From: Telmatospirillum sp.
GTDB taxonomy: Bacteria; Pseudomonadota; Alphaproteobacteria; Rhodospirillales; Magnetospirillaceae
DNA: 64,000 bases
Assembly (NCBI GenBank): GCA_031291415.1
Contig: JARLJB010000024.1
Coordinates: forward strand, 1 to 64,000
Direction: 5' to 3'
Position numbers and translations under genes: made by a program. Of this stretch, positions 51,807-62,673 are shown piece after piece; the stretch's first letter is position 1, and each line of letters opens with the position of its first letter. The notes under the pieces were generated by a model. That model searched no databases and had not been told where the DNA came from. It worked only from the letters and a program-made list of their open reading frames with translations.

Positions 51807-52697
51807 ATGAGGAAAAGCCTGAAGGCTGGTCTGATCCTTGGATTGCTCATCTTGGTCGGCCTGACGCCTGCCTGGGCGAAACAGTGTGCGGCGGCCGAGA
51901 CATCCCTTCGTTATTTCCCGGCCGGATCGATTTATGACTATCGATGGAAGCTGTTGGAACTTGCCCTGGCGCACACCGAAAAGACCGATGGACCGGCCCG
52001 GCTGACGCCCTATGCCGAAGATGTGACGCAAAATCGTGGTGTTTTCCTGCTGCAATCGGGCGCCATCGACGTCATCGCGCTCGGTACCAATGGGGAGCGC
52101 GAAGAAAAGCTGCTGCCGATCAAGATCGATATTCTGCGCGGTCTCGTCGGCTTCCGGCTGCTGATCATCCGGTCGGCGGATCAGGCCAGCATAGGTCTGA
52201 TGGACGATCAATCGCTGCGCAAGCAACTCATGTTCGGCCTCAACAGCCAATGGGCCGATCTGCCGATCATGCGAGCCAATGGTTTTTCCGTGACGACCTC
52301 TTCAAGTTACGAGAATTTATTCGAAATGCTGGCGGCAAGCCGATTCGACGCCTTTCCGCGCGGTCTGAACGAAGCACGACGCGAACTTGACGAGCGCAAG
52401 GCGACATTTCCACAGCTGTCGATAGAAAAGACCAAGGCTCTGTATTTCCCATTTCCCATATATTATTGGGTCAACAAGAGCAATACTGCCCTGGCTGGGA
52501 GAATTGAACGAGGTCTTAGGTTATCTCTCGCGGATGGATCGTTCCGGAAACTCTTCGAAAGTTATCATGCAACGGAGATCGCCGCGGTCAAAAGAGAGAA
52601 ACGTCAGGTGATCCATCTGGACAACCCTTTGCTGCCGGCTGCCACAGAACCGCCGGATACCAGCTGGTGGTGGCCGGAGTCCGCCCATTCTCATTGA
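51807..52697 (+). CDS. Periplasmic solute-binding-protein-like sensor (family 3 type)
   Basis: A 296-residue exported protein. A signal peptide covers residues 1-24 (LILGLLILVGLTPAWA). The mature part resembles a type 2 periplasmic binding fold, with the recurring LRYFPAGSIYDYRWKLLELAL start and the IERGLRLSLADGSFRKLFESYH ending typical of SBP_bac_3-like domains. There is no transporter beside it. A hybrid kinase gene begins 73 bases downstream on the same strand, so a ligand-delivery or co-sensing role for that kinase is likely. Ligand unknown. Confidence 0.75.
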   Translation: MRKSLKAGLILGLLILVGLTPAWAKQCAAAETSLRYFPAGSIYDYRWKLLELALAHTEKTDGPARLTPYAEDVTQNRGVFLLQSGAIDVIALGTNGEREEKLLPIKIDILRGLVGFRLLIIRSADQASIGLMDDQSLRKQLMFGLNSQWADLPIMRANGFSVTTSSSYENLFEMLAASRFDAFPRGLNEARRELDERKATFPQLSIEKTKALYFPFPIYYWVNKSNTALAGRIERGLRLSLADGSFRKLFESYHATEIAAVKREKRQVIHLDNPLLPAATEPPDTSWWWPESAHSH

Positions 52698-52770
52698 CAG
52701 CGGCTGGCGGTGATCGGGCTCGATCGCCGAACATTGGTATAAATGATTCCCTCAAGGGGGGGGAGGGTCG

Positions 52771-55700
52771 ATGCTTTCGACGCAAACACTGGCCCGACGC
52801 CTGATCTACTCGATGCTTCCGTGGTATTTGCTGCTGGCTCTCGGCGCGACCGGCGTGCAATTGGCCATTCAATATTTCACTGTCGCCCAGACCATTGTCG
52901 ATGATTTGGCCTCGCTCGGCCGTACCGTGCGGCCGGGAGTCACCGAAGCGGTCTGGGAGCTTGACGCGGCGCGACTGGCGGCGATCGCCCGGGGGGTCCG
53001 GCAAAATGCGATCGTCAGTGGCATCGAGATCAAGACCGAGGAAGACGACGTCCTGGTCGCCGATGGAGACCTTTCGTCAATCGAGATGGACCGCGACGAC
53101 CTGTTTCCGCGGCAATTTCGGCGCGAAATAGTTCCTCTGTACCACTCATCATTGTCCGACGGCGACCGCCTGATCGGTCATATGGTTCTTTATTCCGACC
53201 GCGACGTGATGTGGAATCGCATCAAGACGAGCTTCTTCGTCGTCCTCTTTAATTCTGTGGTCGTCACCACCGGTCTTTGGCTCATTTTCTCGTGGACGAT
53301 AAGGCGCCGCCTTTCCGACAGTGTCACCCAGGTGGCCAAAACTGTCGTCGATTGGCGCTTCAATATCGGAGAGAAGCAGGTCGAGAGAATTAATTACCCG
53401 CACCAGGATGAACTGGGGACCCTGGTCCAGGCCTTCAACGACATGTTCGACACCATCGAGACGCGCAATCGCGAACTGATCAAAGCCAATCAATTGCTGG
53501 CCGACAGCCAGGACAAACTCAAGTCGATCAACGAAGAGCTGGAACAGCGGGTCGCGGCGCGGACCGCCGAATTGCAGGCGTTGTTCGATTCCGCCAGCGT
53601 CGGCATCGTGCAAATGCGCGACCGCGTCATCTCGCGGTGTAATCGGCGCATGGACGAAATGTTCGGCTATGCCTACGGCGAGCAGATCGGACGCCAGACC
53701 CGCATCTGGTACGCCAACGAGGCCGATTGGATCGCCAGCGCCGCCGCCGCCGAAATACAGATAGAGCGAGGAGAAACCCTGGTCCATGAACAGATCGCCA
53801 TCCGTAAGGACGGCCACCCCTTCTGGATCAGGCTTTCAGCGCGCGCCATCGATATCAACGCCCCCGACGAAGGCATGGTCGGCGTCGTCGAGGACATCAC
53901 GATCGAACGGGCGGCGCGCGAGGAGATGCTCAAGGCCAAGTCCCTGGCCGAAGAGGCGACGCGCATGAAGTCGGAGTTTCTGGCCAATATGAGCCACGAG
54001 ATCCGCACGCCGATGAATGCGATTCTCGGCATGTTGTATCTTGCCCTCAAACCCGATCTGCCGCCGTCGCTGCACAATTATCTGACCAAGGCGCAGAATG
54101 CGGCGCATTCGCTGCTGGGCATCATCAACGATATTCTCGATTTTTCGAAGATCGAAGCGGGACGACTGGAAATCGAGGAGGTCGAGTTCGGCCTCGACGC
54201 CGTGTTGGAGCAGCTTTCCGACGCCATCGGCTTCCAGGCCGAGCAAAAGGGCATCGAGTTCCTGATCCGCTATGATCCCTCGATTCCGCCGATGCTGATC
54301 GGCGACCCGCTGCGATTGGGGCAAATCCTTCTCAATCTTTGCGGCAACGCCATCAAGTTCACCGACAAAGGTGAAGTGGAATTGGCCTTCCGCGCACTTA
54401 CCGCAACCGACACAAGCATGACCATGCAGGTCTGCGTGCGCGATTCCGGCATTGGCATGACGACCGCCGCGCAGCAAAAGCTGTTCGAGAAGTTTTCCCA
54501 GGGCGACCAGACGACGACGCGCCGTTTCGGAGGCACCGGCCTTGGACTGGCCATCTGTAAGCAACTGGTCGAACTGATGGGAGGGCGCATCTGGGTCGAG
54601 GACTCCGAACCGGGCAAGGGAACGACGATCAGCTTCACCATTCAGCTGAAAATCGCCCGACAGGCCCTGGCGCACCGCTACGACCTCGTCGAGCAGGTCG
54701 GCCCGTTGCTGAAAGGCATCCGGGTACTGGTGGCCGACGACAACGAAGTCTCACGCGAAATCATGGCCGAGATGCTGCGCTTCTTTCGTCTCGACGTCGT
54801 CGTCGTCGCCAACGGCGCCGCGGCCTTGACGGCGCTTCGGGAGGCCGCCGACAAGCCCTTCGATCTGTTGCTGCTGGATTGGCGGATGCCTGGCATGAAC
54901 GGCCATGAGGTGACGCAACGCATGCACCAGGACCCGGCCATCGCAATACCGCCGAAAGTCGTGATGGTCACCGCCTATGGCCGCGAAGACGTGATCCGGC
55001 TGGCCAAACAGGCCGGCGTGAACGGCTTTCTCATCAAGCCGGTATCGCCGTCGACCTTGCTCGACACCATCCTTTCGGTCCTCGACCGCGGACGAATCCT
55101 TGGCCAACGACCGGAACGACAAGAGATCCCGGTCGGTCTGGCGCCGTCCGGGCAACTCGCCGGGGCGCGCATCCTGCTGGTCGAGGACAACGACATCAAC
55201 CGGGAATTCGCCTCGGAACTCCTGCGGGGCGAAGGCATGGAGGTCGACGAGGCGATCAACGGCCGGGAAGCCGTCGACAAGGTGCGCCAGGTCCCTTATG
55301 ACGCCGTGCTGATGGACATCCAAATGCCGGTGATGGGCGGCCTCGAGGCGGCACGCGCCATCCGCGCATTGGCCGAAGCGCCCGGAGCCGAGCGCTATGC
55401 CACTTTGCCGATCATCGCCATGACGGCCTTGGCCATGGCCCAGGACGCCGAAAAAAGCCAGGCGGCCGGCATGAACGACCATGTGACCAAGCCGATCGTC
55501 CCCGAGCGGCTTTTGGCGACCCTGGTCAAATGGATGCCCCCGACCAGGGAGCGGACCGCAGCCGGCGGAGCGGTTTCCCTGCGGCCGTCTCCGACGCCGG
55601 AATTCCCGCTGGATTTGGCAGCGCTGAACAGCATCGACGCCCGCGAAGGGGTCCGCCGCATCGGCGGCAAGATCGAAGCCTACCGCAGACAACTGCGCCG

Positions 55701-56220
55701 TTTCCGCGAACACTATCCCGATGCGGCCAGTGAATTGCGCCGACTGGTAACGACCCATGACCTTCCGCGCGCCGGGGAATATTGCCACGCCCTGAAAGGC
55801 GTGACCGGCAACATTGGTGCCGTCTCCCTCTACGAAAAGATCATCGATATCGATACAGAGCTCAAGCAGGGCGCCACGCCTCCTGAGAGCGACCTCGAGG
55901 CCGTCGACGCCTTGCTGCAACGGGTCATGACCGAAATCGACGGACTGGCGGTTCCTCCGACAGCCGTCTCTACGGCGGCGACGCCTATGGGCCGCGGCGA
56001 TATCATCGAGCGGTTGGACCGGCTGGAACATGCGTTGGAATATGACCTGGGGGCCGCCGACGGATTGTTGGCCGAACTGCGGGCCGGAATCGGCGAGACC
56101 GATGAACCGGCCATGCGCGAAATTTCCGCCAAGGCCGATGTCTTTGCCATCGACGAGGCCTTGGCGTTGGTCGCGTCCCTGCGCGACCGCCTGCAATCAG
56201 TAACCGGAACGAAACCATGA
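52771..56220 (+). CDS. Hybrid sensor histidine kinase (TM-HAMP-PAS-HisKA-HATPase-REC-REC-HPt)
   Basis: An 1149-residue kinase. TM1 is at about 15-38, then a periplasmic segment of about 110 residues, TM2 at about 150-172, HAMP, a coiled coil and a PAS domain. HisKA carries His409 in [13 protein letters not shown], followed by a HATPase with [18 protein letters not shown]. Two receivers have Asp703 (LLDWRMPG) and Asp849 (LMDIQMP), and the C-terminal HPt domain has His1006 (CHALKGVTG). It follows the solute-binding protein gene and overlaps the next gene by ATGA (56217-56220), so the kinase and the REC-REC-GGDEF-EAL protein are translationally coupled and probably partners. Confidence 0.94.
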   Translation: MLSTQTLARRLIYSMLPWYLLLALGATGVQLAIQYFTVAQTIVDDLASLGRTVRPGVTEAVWELDAARLAAIARGVRQNAIVSGIEIKTEEDDVLVADGDLSSIEMDRDDLFPRQFRREIVPLYHSSLSDGDRLIGHMVLYSDRDVMWNRIKTSFFVVLFNSVVVTTGLWLIFSWTIRRRLSDSVTQVAKTVVDWRFNIGEKQVERINYPHQDELGTLVQAFNDMFDTIETRNRELIKANQLLADSQDKLKSINEELEQRVAARTAELQALFDSASVGIVQMRDRVISRCNRRMDEMFGYAYGEQIGRQTRIWYANEADWIASAAAAEIQIERGETLVHEQIAIRKDGHPFWIRLSARAIDINAPDEGMVGVVEDITIERAAREEMLKAKSLAEEATRMKSEFLANMSHEIRTPMNAILGMLYLALKPDLPPSLHNYLTKAQNAAHSLLGIINDILDFSKIEAGRLEIEEVEFGLDAVLEQLSDAIGFQAEQKGIEFLIRYDPSIPPMLIGDPLRLGQILLNLCGNAIKFTDKGEVELAFRALTATDTSMTMQVCVRDSGIGMTTAAQQKLFEKFSQGDQTTTRRFGGTGLGLAICKQLVELMGGRIWVEDSEPGKGTTISFTIQLKIARQALAHRYDLVEQVGPLLKGIRVLVADDNEVSREIMAEMLRFFRLDVVVVANGAAALTALREAADKPFDLLLLDWRMPGMNGHEVTQRMHQDPAIAIPPKVVMVTAYGREDVIRLAKQAGVNGFLIKPVSPSTLLDTILSVLDRGRILGQRPERQEIPVGLAPSGQLAGARILLVEDNDINREFASELLRGEGMEVDEAINGREAVDKVRQVPYDAVLMDIQMPVMGGLEAARAIRALAEAPGAERYATLPIIAMTALAMAQDAEKSQAAGMNDHVTKPIVPERLLATLVKWMPPTRERTAAGGAVSLRPSPTPEFPLDLAALNSIDAREGVRRIGGKIEAYRRQLRRFREHYPDAASELRRLVTTHDLPRAGEYCHALKGVTGNIGAVSLYEKIIDIDTELKQGATPPESDLEAVDALLQRVMTEIDGLAVPPTAVSTAATPMGRGDIIERLDRLEHALEYDLGAADGLLAELRAGIGETDEPAMREISAKADVFAIDEALALVASLRDRLQSVTGTKP

Positions 56221-58778
56221 CAGAGCTACTGCAAGAGCGACGACGCGTTCTGATTGTCGATGACATGCACGAAAATCTGCATGCCTTGATCACGATCTTG
56301 CGTGACGATTACGCGGTCATCGCGGCGACCAATGGCGAAAAAGCGTTGGAACTGGCGCAACGCCTGCCGCATCCGGATATCATTCTGCTTGATGTCAAGA
56401 TGCCGGGAATGGACGGCTATTCGGTGCTCGCCCAGCTGAAATCCAATCCGGCGACCACCGACATTCCGGTGATCTTCGTGACAGCGCTGGCCGAGGCCAA
56501 TGATGAAGTCCGCGGTCTCCGCCTTGGTGTGGCCGATTACATCACCAAACCGGTCAATCCCGAGTTGTTGCGGCTGCGCGTCGCCACCCATCTCGAACTT
56601 TGCCGCTATCGCGGCAGCACCAGCCTGGCCGGCGCCGCGGCCCATGGCGACAGGGGCCATCCCGCAAAGATTCTGATGGTCGATGATGTCCCCGAGAACA
56701 TTCACGAGTTGCTGGAGGCCTTGAAAGACGACTATCAGATCATGGTCGCCAATTCCGGCGCCAAGGCCATCGAAATCGTCGAGGGGACATCGCCGCCCGA
56801 CCTCGTTCTGCTCGACGTCGTCATGCCCGGGATGGACGGTTACGAGGTCTGCCGTTTGATCAAGTCCATGCCGGCCGGCAATCGCATCCCGGTGATCTTC
56901 GTCACCGTGATCGACGCCACGGAAAAAAAGGTCAAAGGATTTGAACTCGGCGCCGCCGACTACATTACCAAGCCGTTCGACATCGACGAGGTGCGGGCGC
57001 GAATCCGCACCCACGTCGAACTCAGCCGCCTGCAGAGATTTCTCGAACAACTGGTCGACAGCCGCACCGCGCTGTTAAAAAAAAGCGAAGAGAAATACCG
57101 TATTCTTGCCGATTACTCGCCTAACTGGGAGTATTGGCAGGCGCCCGACGGTAGCTTTCTTTATGTATCGCCCGCCTGTGCCGAGGTATCGGGTTATGCG
57201 CCAGCCGATTTCTTCGCCGACCCCGGGTTGATGGAAAAGATCATTCATCCCGATGACCGCGAGAGCTGGCGGACCCACAGCCGAACCGGCGCTTCCGCCG
57301 ACACGCCATTGTCGATCCTGCGCATTCGGACGAAAGACGGCGGCGAGCGTTGGATCGAGCATGTGGCGAAGCCGGTCTTTGACGACCTCGGCAAGCCGCT
57401 TGGATTGCGGGGCTCGTACCGCGACATCACCAAACGGCGTCAGGCGGAGCAGGATCTCGATTTCTTCACCCACCGCGACCCTTTGACCGGGCTCCCCAAC
57501 CGCGCCCTGTTCGGCGAATTTCTTGCCCATGCGATACAACAGGCCGAGCACAGCCAGTCTGAGTTCTCGGTGCTGTTCGTCGATCTCGACAACTTCAAGA
57601 CCGTCAACGAAAGCCATGGACACAGCGCCGGCGACCGCCTGCTGATCGAGGTGGCCAACCGGCTGCGCAAGGCCCTGCCCGGCGTCGATGCAATTGCCCG
57701 TATCGGAGGCGCCGAGTTCAACATCATCCTGGACCACAGCATCGACGGCCCGGGTGTCGATCTCGTGGCGCAGCGCATGATCGACACACTGTCGAAACCA
57801 TACAGACTGGACGGCAGCGACTTCTATATCGGTGCCAGCGTCGGCATCACGCTTTACCCCGCAGACGGTCGGGATTCCGAAACACTGCTGAGCAACGCCG
57901 ATGCCGCGTTGCACCAAGCCAGGGTGCAGGGCCGGGGAATCCTGCGCTTCTTCTCGCCGGAGATGACCGTCCGCGCCAAGCAACGCCTGTCCCTTGAGGC
58001 GGATTTGCGCCGCGCCCTCGACCGCGGTGAATTCTGTCTGCATTACCAACCGCAAATCGACCTGGCCGGCGGCACGGTTGTCGGTCTTGAGGCCTTGGTC
58101 CGCTGGAACCATCCCGAGCGGGGATTGATTGCTCCCGGCGCGTTCATTCCGCTGGCCGAGGAATGCGGTCTGATCGTCGAGCTGGGCGATTGGGTCCTGA
58201 AAACCGCCTGCCGGCAGGTCGAGCAATGGCGCGCGACCGGATTGGCCCCCCGTCAGATGGCGGTCAATGTCTCGGCGGTGCAGTTCAGCCGGGGAGGTCT
58301 GCTCGATTCGGTCAAGGCAGCTCTGGACGAGGCGGGCATTTCTCCCGAACAACTCGAGCTCGAAATCACCGAGAGCTTCGTCATGGTCGACCGCGAGCGA
58401 TCGTTCAAAACGCTGGCTGAACTCAAGGCACTGGGAGTCCGCCTGTCGATCGACGATTTCGGCACCGGCTATTCGTCACTTGCCTATCTACAGCAGATGG
58501 ACGTGCACAAACTCAAGGTGGACATGTCCTTCGTCCGCGACATGATGAGGAACAGCGGCAATGCCTCGATCGTCAAGGCGGTGATCACCTTGGGCCACAG
58601 CCTTGGTCTTGAGGTCATCGCCGAGGGAGTCGAAGAGCCCGAACAGGCCGGCTACCTGCGGTCGTTGCAGTGCGACGTGATGCAGGGATTTCTGGTCAGC
58701 AAGCCGCTTCCGGCCGATGAAATGACGCGATTCCTGGCATCCTTCAAGCCGGCAGACCATCAGGCGCCGATGGTATGA
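56217..58778 (+). CDS. REC-REC-PAS-GGAEF-EAL response regulator
   Basis: An 853-residue cytoplasmic effector. Two receiver domains (about 8-130 and 145-270; LLDVKMPG and LLDVVMPG phosphoacceptors) are followed by a PAS domain (about 290-405), a GGDEF-like domain whose signature is GGAEF at 497-501, and an EAL domain with EALVRWNH from Glu625, [20 protein letters not shown] and KVDMSFV. The Asp-to-Ala change in GGDEF should abolish or strongly reduce cyclase activity, while the EAL half looks catalytically complete. It overlaps the kinase gene upstream by four bases, so phosphorylation by that kinase probably controls c-di-GMP breakdown. Confidence 0.93.
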   Translation: MTELLQERRRVLIVDDMHENLHALITILRDDYAVIAATNGEKALELAQRLPHPDIILLDVKMPGMDGYSVLAQLKSNPATTDIPVIFVTALAEANDEVRGLRLGVADYITKPVNPELLRLRVATHLELCRYRGSTSLAGAAAHGDRGHPAKILMVDDVPENIHELLEALKDDYQIMVANSGAKAIEIVEGTSPPDLVLLDVVMPGMDGYEVCRLIKSMPAGNRIPVIFVTVIDATEKKVKGFELGAADYITKPFDIDEVRARIRTHVELSRLQRFLEQLVDSRTALLKKSEEKYRILADYSPNWEYWQAPDGSFLYVSPACAEVSGYAPADFFADPGLMEKIIHPDDRESWRTHSRTGASADTPLSILRIRTKDGGERWIEHVAKPVFDDLGKPLGLRGSYRDITKRRQAEQDLDFFTHRDPLTGLPNRALFGEFLAHAIQQAEHSQSEFSVLFVDLDNFKTVNESHGHSAGDRLLIEVANRLRKALPGVDAIARIGGAEFNIILDHSIDGPGVDLVAQRMIDTLSKPYRLDGSDFYIGASVGITLYPADGRDSETLLSNADAALHQARVQGRGILRFFSPEMTVRAKQRLSLEADLRRALDRGEFCLHYQPQIDLAGGTVVGLEALVRWNHPERGLIAPGAFIPLAEECGLIVELGDWVLKTACRQVEQWRATGLAPRQMAVNVSAVQFSRGGLLDSVKAALDEAGISPEQLELEITESFVMVDRERSFKTLAELKALGVRLSIDDFGTGYSSLAYLQQMDVHKLKVDMSFVRDMMRNSGNASIVKAVITLGHSLGLEVIAEGVEEPEQAGYLRSLQCDVMQGFLVSKPLPADEMTRFLASFKPADHQAPMV

Positions 58779-58784
58779 CGGGCG

Positions 58785-59861
58785 TCAGGAAATCCCTGGC
58801 ACATGCAGGTCATCGAGTGCTGCCACGACGGCGTCCAACGGGATGGCCGAGACGGATTTCGACCCGTAATCCTGCGCCGTTATCGTCTTCAGATGCGGCG
58901 TCAGCGGCGCATATTTGATGGCATTGGTGTAGCCGAACAGCGTTACCAGGGGCGTCTGGGCGGCCGCCAGCATATGGGCGATCCCGCAGTCATTGGTCAC
59001 CGCCGCCGCCAACCGATGACCAAGAGCGACGGTCTGCAGCGGACAGGTGAACTCGGGCAACATGCGGCCGTCCTTCCAGGCCGGGATCAGAGCGTCGGGC
59101 ACCGCGTCCGCCACCAGTTGCACCCAGTCTTTTTCCTGGGGCCCCAGCAGGTAGACCGGCTGGACGTTCCGCGACAGCAGAAGGCGCGACAATGCGTAGT
59201 AGCGATCGAGCGGCCAGCATTTGCCGCGGTCGCCGGCACCGGGCGCCAGGCCGACGTAGACCTTGCCGTCGGGCAGAAGTCGGCGGGCGAAATCGTCGCA
59301 TTTCGAATCATGAAAATCGGGGGCCGGCAGGTCCAGATGCTTGGGCATGCCGATTGCGTCGAGCAGCAGCATATATTGGTCGGAGAGATGGGCTGGATTT
59401 TTCCACTGTCGCGGCCAACGGTCGGAAAAAAGAAAGTGCCGCGACGCGGAAATGAAGATCCGATGGCGAACGCGCTTGACTGCCAAGCTTCGCCAGAACT
59501 TCTTTTCAAGGTCGATGACCAGATCGAATTGACGCCCGCCCAGGGGTCTGGAAGCCAGCGGGCTGAGCTGGCGCGGCTCCATGCAAAACCCTTGGTCGGA
59601 AAGGACTTCATCGATGAACGGCGCCATAACGGCGCGCAACGAGCCGTCGTAAGGGCTGCCGCCCTTGGAAACCGCGAAGGTTATGTGCGACTTGGGAAAC
59701 CGGCACCGTAGCGCGTGGAAGAACCCGGCTTGCAAGAATCCATCGCCGACCGGTTGATCCCGGCCGTGCACCAGGATGGTGCGGGCCTTGACATCCCCCA
59801 CCAGCCAGCCGAACAGAGGCGACAAAACGGGCAACGACATGGATAACGGCAAATGAATCAT
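58785..59861 (-). CDS. Glycosyltransferase family 9 protein (heptosyltransferase-like)
   Basis: A 358-residue GT-B enzyme of the ADP-heptose:LPS heptosyltransferase family. Recognisable are the nucleotide-sugar region GLAPGAGDRGKCWPLDRYYAL and the C-terminal NDCGIAHMLAAAQTPLVTLFGYTN, which is the GT9 donor-binding stretch. Expected to act on lipopolysaccharide core at the inner face of the membrane. It ends six bases from the convergent EAL gene and is not obviously linked to it. The donor and exact acceptor cannot be told from sequence. Confidence 0.85.
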   Translation of the reverse strand: MIHLPLSMSLPVLSPLFGWLVGDVKARTILVHGRDQPVGDGFLQAGFFHALRCRFPKSHITFAVSKGGSPYDGSLRAVMAPFIDEVLSDQGFCMEPRQLSPLASRPLGGRQFDLVIDLEKKFWRSLAVKRVRHRIFISASRHFLFSDRWPRQWKNPAHLSDQYMLLLDAIGMPKHLDLPAPDFHDSKCDDFARRLLPDGKVYVGLAPGAGDRGKCWPLDRYYALSRLLLSRNVQPVYLLGPQEKDWVQLVADAVPDALIPAWKDGRMLPEFTCPLQTVALGHRLAAAVTNDCGIAHMLAAAQTPLVTLFGYTNAIKYAPLTPHLKTITAQDYGSKSVSAIPLDAVVAALDDLHVPGIS

Positions 59862-59990
59862 GGACGAACCGGCACGGGAAATATGACATTAAGGATCGGC
59901 GGTATCCTATACGATAGCCCCCAGGCAAACTATAAGAGTTGCGTTACGGTTTCATTCTGCTCGGGCCAGGAAGAAACAAATTGTCAGTAG

Positions 59991-60075
59991 CATCGGCGTC
60001 CCTGCCGGTGTTCCGGCGTGAGCCGGAAAGGGTCCACCTGGCGGCGAAACACCGGCAGGGACGCCGGTGCCACTC
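59991..60075. repeat. REP-like inverted pair, copy D (BIME-like)
   Basis: ATCGGCGTCCCTGCCGGTGTT near the left end faces AACACCGGCAGGGACGCCGGT near the right end, giving two inverted copies around about 45 bases that hold another TTCCGG...CCGGAA dyad. It sits between the GT9 gene and the end of the GH15 gene and belongs to the same family as copies A-C. Confidence 0.65.
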
Positions 60076-60113
60076 GTGTTTCATCCAGGTCGGCGCGCCC
60101 CCGGTGCGGAACT

Positions 60114-61916
60114 CTAAAAGGCGGCTTCCCATTTCCGGCTTAGGTGCATCGCGGAATTGATCAGGCCGACCATCGAGTAGGTTTGCGGAAAATTCCCCCA
60201 CAATTGGCCATTCTCGGGGTCGAGATCCTCCGACAACAGGCCGAGCCCGTTGCGTCTGGCGAGCATCGTCTCGAAAAGCGCCCGCGCCTCCTCCGGCCGG
60301 CCCACCGCAACCAACGCGTCGATGTACCAGAAACCGCAAATCACGAAGGCGGTGTCCGGCGTGCCGAAATCGTCGGCCGTGGTATAACGAAACAGGAAAT
60401 CACCCCGCTTGAGATGGGTGCCGATCCGGTCGACGGTGCCAACGAAACGGGGGTCGTCGCCGGGCAGGAAATCAAGCTCGTGCAACAGCAAAAGCGTCGC
60501 ATCGAGCTGGTCGCCATCGAAAGTCGAGACGAAGCTGTTGAGTCCGGCATTCCACGACCGCTCACAAATCACCGCATGCAGACGGTCGGCCCGTCTTTGC
60601 CAGCGCCGCATGCGATCGGGAAGTTGCAACTGCCGGGCGATCCGCGCCAGACGATCGCAAGCCGCCCAGCACATCACGCTCGAAAATGTGTGCACTTCCG
60701 CCTTGGTTCGAAGTTCCCACGGCCCGGCATCGGCATGGTCGAACACGATGACCGCCTTGCGGCCCAGACTTTCAAGGCGTTCAAATCCTTCGAGCGTGTT
60801 TTTCCAGGCCAGTCGCTGGTCGAAGAAGGCATGTGTCGAGGCGAGGATGACGCTGCCATAGACATCGTGCTGCGTCTGGTTATGGGCGGCGTTGCCGATG
60901 CGAACCGGCCCCTGTCCGCGATACCCCGACAGGTGAGACGCCTCGCGCTCGCCAAGATCCGTGCTCCGCAAGATGCCGTAGAGCGGATGCAGGCGCCCAT
61001 CCTTGGTGTCGTCGGCGATATTGGCGATGAAGCTGAGATAGCCCTCCATCGTCTTGGTGACGCCCAACCGGTTGAGGGCGTGGATGACGAAATAGGCGTC
61101 ACGCAGCCAGCAATAGCGATAATCCCAGTTTCGCCTGGTGCCGGATGCTTCCGGAATCGAGGTCGTCAAGGCCGCGACGATGGCCCCGGTTTCTTCGTAA
61201 TTGCACAGCTTGAGGGTGATCGCCGCGCGGATCACGGCGTCTTGCCACTCGAAAGGAATGGACAGCGAGCGGATCCAGTCATGCCAATGGGCGAGCGTCC
61301 GTTCGAAAAGATCGCGGGTCGTCCCCTCAATGTCCGACTGAATGCTCTCATCGCTGCCCAGCAGCATGGAGACCGGCCGCTCCAGTCCGAAGTGCTGTTC
61401 CTCGAGGATGTAGGAGATTGGAATGTCGGTGGTCAGCCGCAGCGTCTGGCTCGACGACATGTACCTGATATGGTTGCTGCCCTGTGTCGTCTCGGGTGCG
61501 AATTCGCCATAGTTGAAGCGGGGCCGCATGCGAACGCGCAGGCGGGGGCGTCCCTGAACGGGCCTTATCCGCCGAATGAACATCGGCGGGCGGTAGACCC
61601 GTTCATATTGTTCGAAACGCGGAGCAAAATCGATGATCTCGACGACGCCGCCGGCATCGTCGTAGAGCGTGGTCTGCAAGATCGCCGTGTTCGGAAGATA
61701 GGCTTGTTCGGCCCGCACCTGGTTGCGCAATTCCAAACCGAAAAGGCCGGTTTCCGTTTCCCGGTCGACGGCGTCGTCGGCGGAACCGTTGAGCAAGGCG
61801 CAAAAGACCGGATCGCCGTCCAGACGCGGAAAGCAACACCAGCGGATCGTCGCGTCGGGGTCGATCAAAGCGGCAATGGCGCAGTTGCCGATCACACCCA
61901 GCTCGAGGTTATCCAT
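60114..61916 (-). CDS. Glycoside hydrolase family 15 protein (glucoamylase/trehalase-like)
   Basis: A 600-residue (alpha/alpha)6-barrel enzyme. The N-terminal beta domain (NCAIAALIDPDATIRWCCFPRLDGDP) and the barrel segment RYCWLRDAYFVIHAL are family hallmarks. GH15 proteins in this position are common in alphaproteobacterial ots operons and may hydrolyse trehalose or alpha-glucans; the substrate here is inferred from context. It overlaps otsB by eight bases, so it is the last gene of the otsA-otsB-GH15 operon. Confidence 0.88.
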   Translation of the reverse strand: MDNLELGVIGNCAIAALIDPDATIRWCCFPRLDGDPVFCALLNGSADDAVDRETETGLFGLELRNQVRAEQAYLPNTAILQTTLYDDAGGVVEIIDFAPRFEQYERVYRPPMFIRRIRPVQGRPRLRVRMRPRFNYGEFAPETTQGSNHIRYMSSSQTLRLTTDIPISYILEEQHFGLERPVSMLLGSDESIQSDIEGTTRDLFERTLAHWHDWIRSLSIPFEWQDAVIRAAITLKLCNYEETGAIVAALTTSIPEASGTRRNWDYRYCWLRDAYFVIHALNRLGVTKTMEGYLSFIANIADDTKDGRLHPLYGILRSTDLGEREASHLSGYRGQGPVRIGNAAHNQTQHDVYGSVILASTHAFFDQRLAWKNTLEGFERLESLGRKAVIVFDHADAGPWELRTKAEVHTFSSVMCWAACDRLARIARQLQLPDRMRRWQRRADRLHAVICERSWNAGLNSFVSTFDGDQLDATLLLLHELDFLPGDDPRFVGTVDRIGTHLKRGDFLFRYTTADDFGTPDTAFVICGFWYIDALVAVGRPEEARALFETMLARRNGLGLLSEDLDPENGQLWGNFPQTYSMVGLINSAMHLSRKWEAAF

Positions 61917-62673
61917 TCACGTCCTTTCCGCATTTGAAGCCGGTTTCCAGCCAACGCCGCAACGCTTGCGGCGAGGCAAGGTGGTAGCTGGCGGACGTCT
62001 CGTTCCCGCCGATATGGACAGACCAACCACCGAGATGGTTGACGCTTTGGAATCCGCTCTCGTCGGTAAGATCGTCGCCGGCGAAAACCGGGTTTCTCCC
62101 GCGGTAGGGTGGGGCCCGCATGAAACGTTCGATGGCCATTCCCTTTTCCGCCGCCGCCGGGACAATCTCGACGACACCCTGACCCGCTTGAAGATGGTAG
62201 CCGGCTCCCAGCCTCGCCAGGGCGGTGCGAGCGAGAGCCCAGGCTGCGGGTTCCCGCGACGGAGCGGCACGATGATGCAAGGCGATGGAGTAAAGCTTGC
62301 GTTCAACCAGCAGGCCCGGCAACAGAGCCGCCTCTTTGGCGACAAGATCGGCCACCGCGGCGAACAGCGGCGCCGGCGGCGCAATAGCCCTGTCGCCCTC
62401 GGCGCCGGTTCGCCATTCATAGCCGTGGCTTCCCGCGGCGTCGAAGCGTCCTGCCCCGAACAGACCATCGATCTGCGATAGCGACCGACCGCTGATCAAG
62501 GCCAACGCGCCGTCCAAACAGGCGCGCAAGGCGACCAGCAGAGCGATCAGCCCGGCCGGGACGACGACGTCGTCCGGGTGCGGCGCGAGATCGATCAAGG
62601 TGCCGTCAATATCGAGAAACAGCGCGCATCGATCGCTCAAGCCCGGCGGTTCATTTGTCGGAACCCTCAACAC
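61909..62673 (-). CDS. otsB: Trehalose-6-phosphate phosphatase
   Basis: A 254-residue HAD-superfamily phosphatase producing trehalose from trehalose 6-phosphate. Catalytic aspartates are in FLDIDGTLIDLAP (Asp21 and Asp23), the HAD motif II region is ALISGRSL, and the C-terminal acid motif is AGDDLTDE. The start is taken as GTG 62673, six bases after GGAGG; this overlaps otsA by 23 bases, showing translational coupling. A longer frame to 62757 lies inside otsA. Middle gene of the trehalose operon, likely for osmotic or stress protection. Confidence 0.9.
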   Translation of the reverse strand: MLRVPTNEPPGLSDRCALFLDIDGTLIDLAPHPDDVVVPAGLIALLVALRACLDGALALISGRSLSQIDGLFGAGRFDAAGSHGYEWRTGAEGDRAIAPPAPLFAAVADLVAKEAALLPGLLVERKLYSIALHHRAAPSREPAAWALARTALARLGAGYHLQAGQGVVEIVPAAAEKGMAIERFMRAPPYRGRNPVFAGDDLTDESGFQSVNHLGGWSVHIGGNETSASYHLASPQALRRWLETGFKCGKDVNG

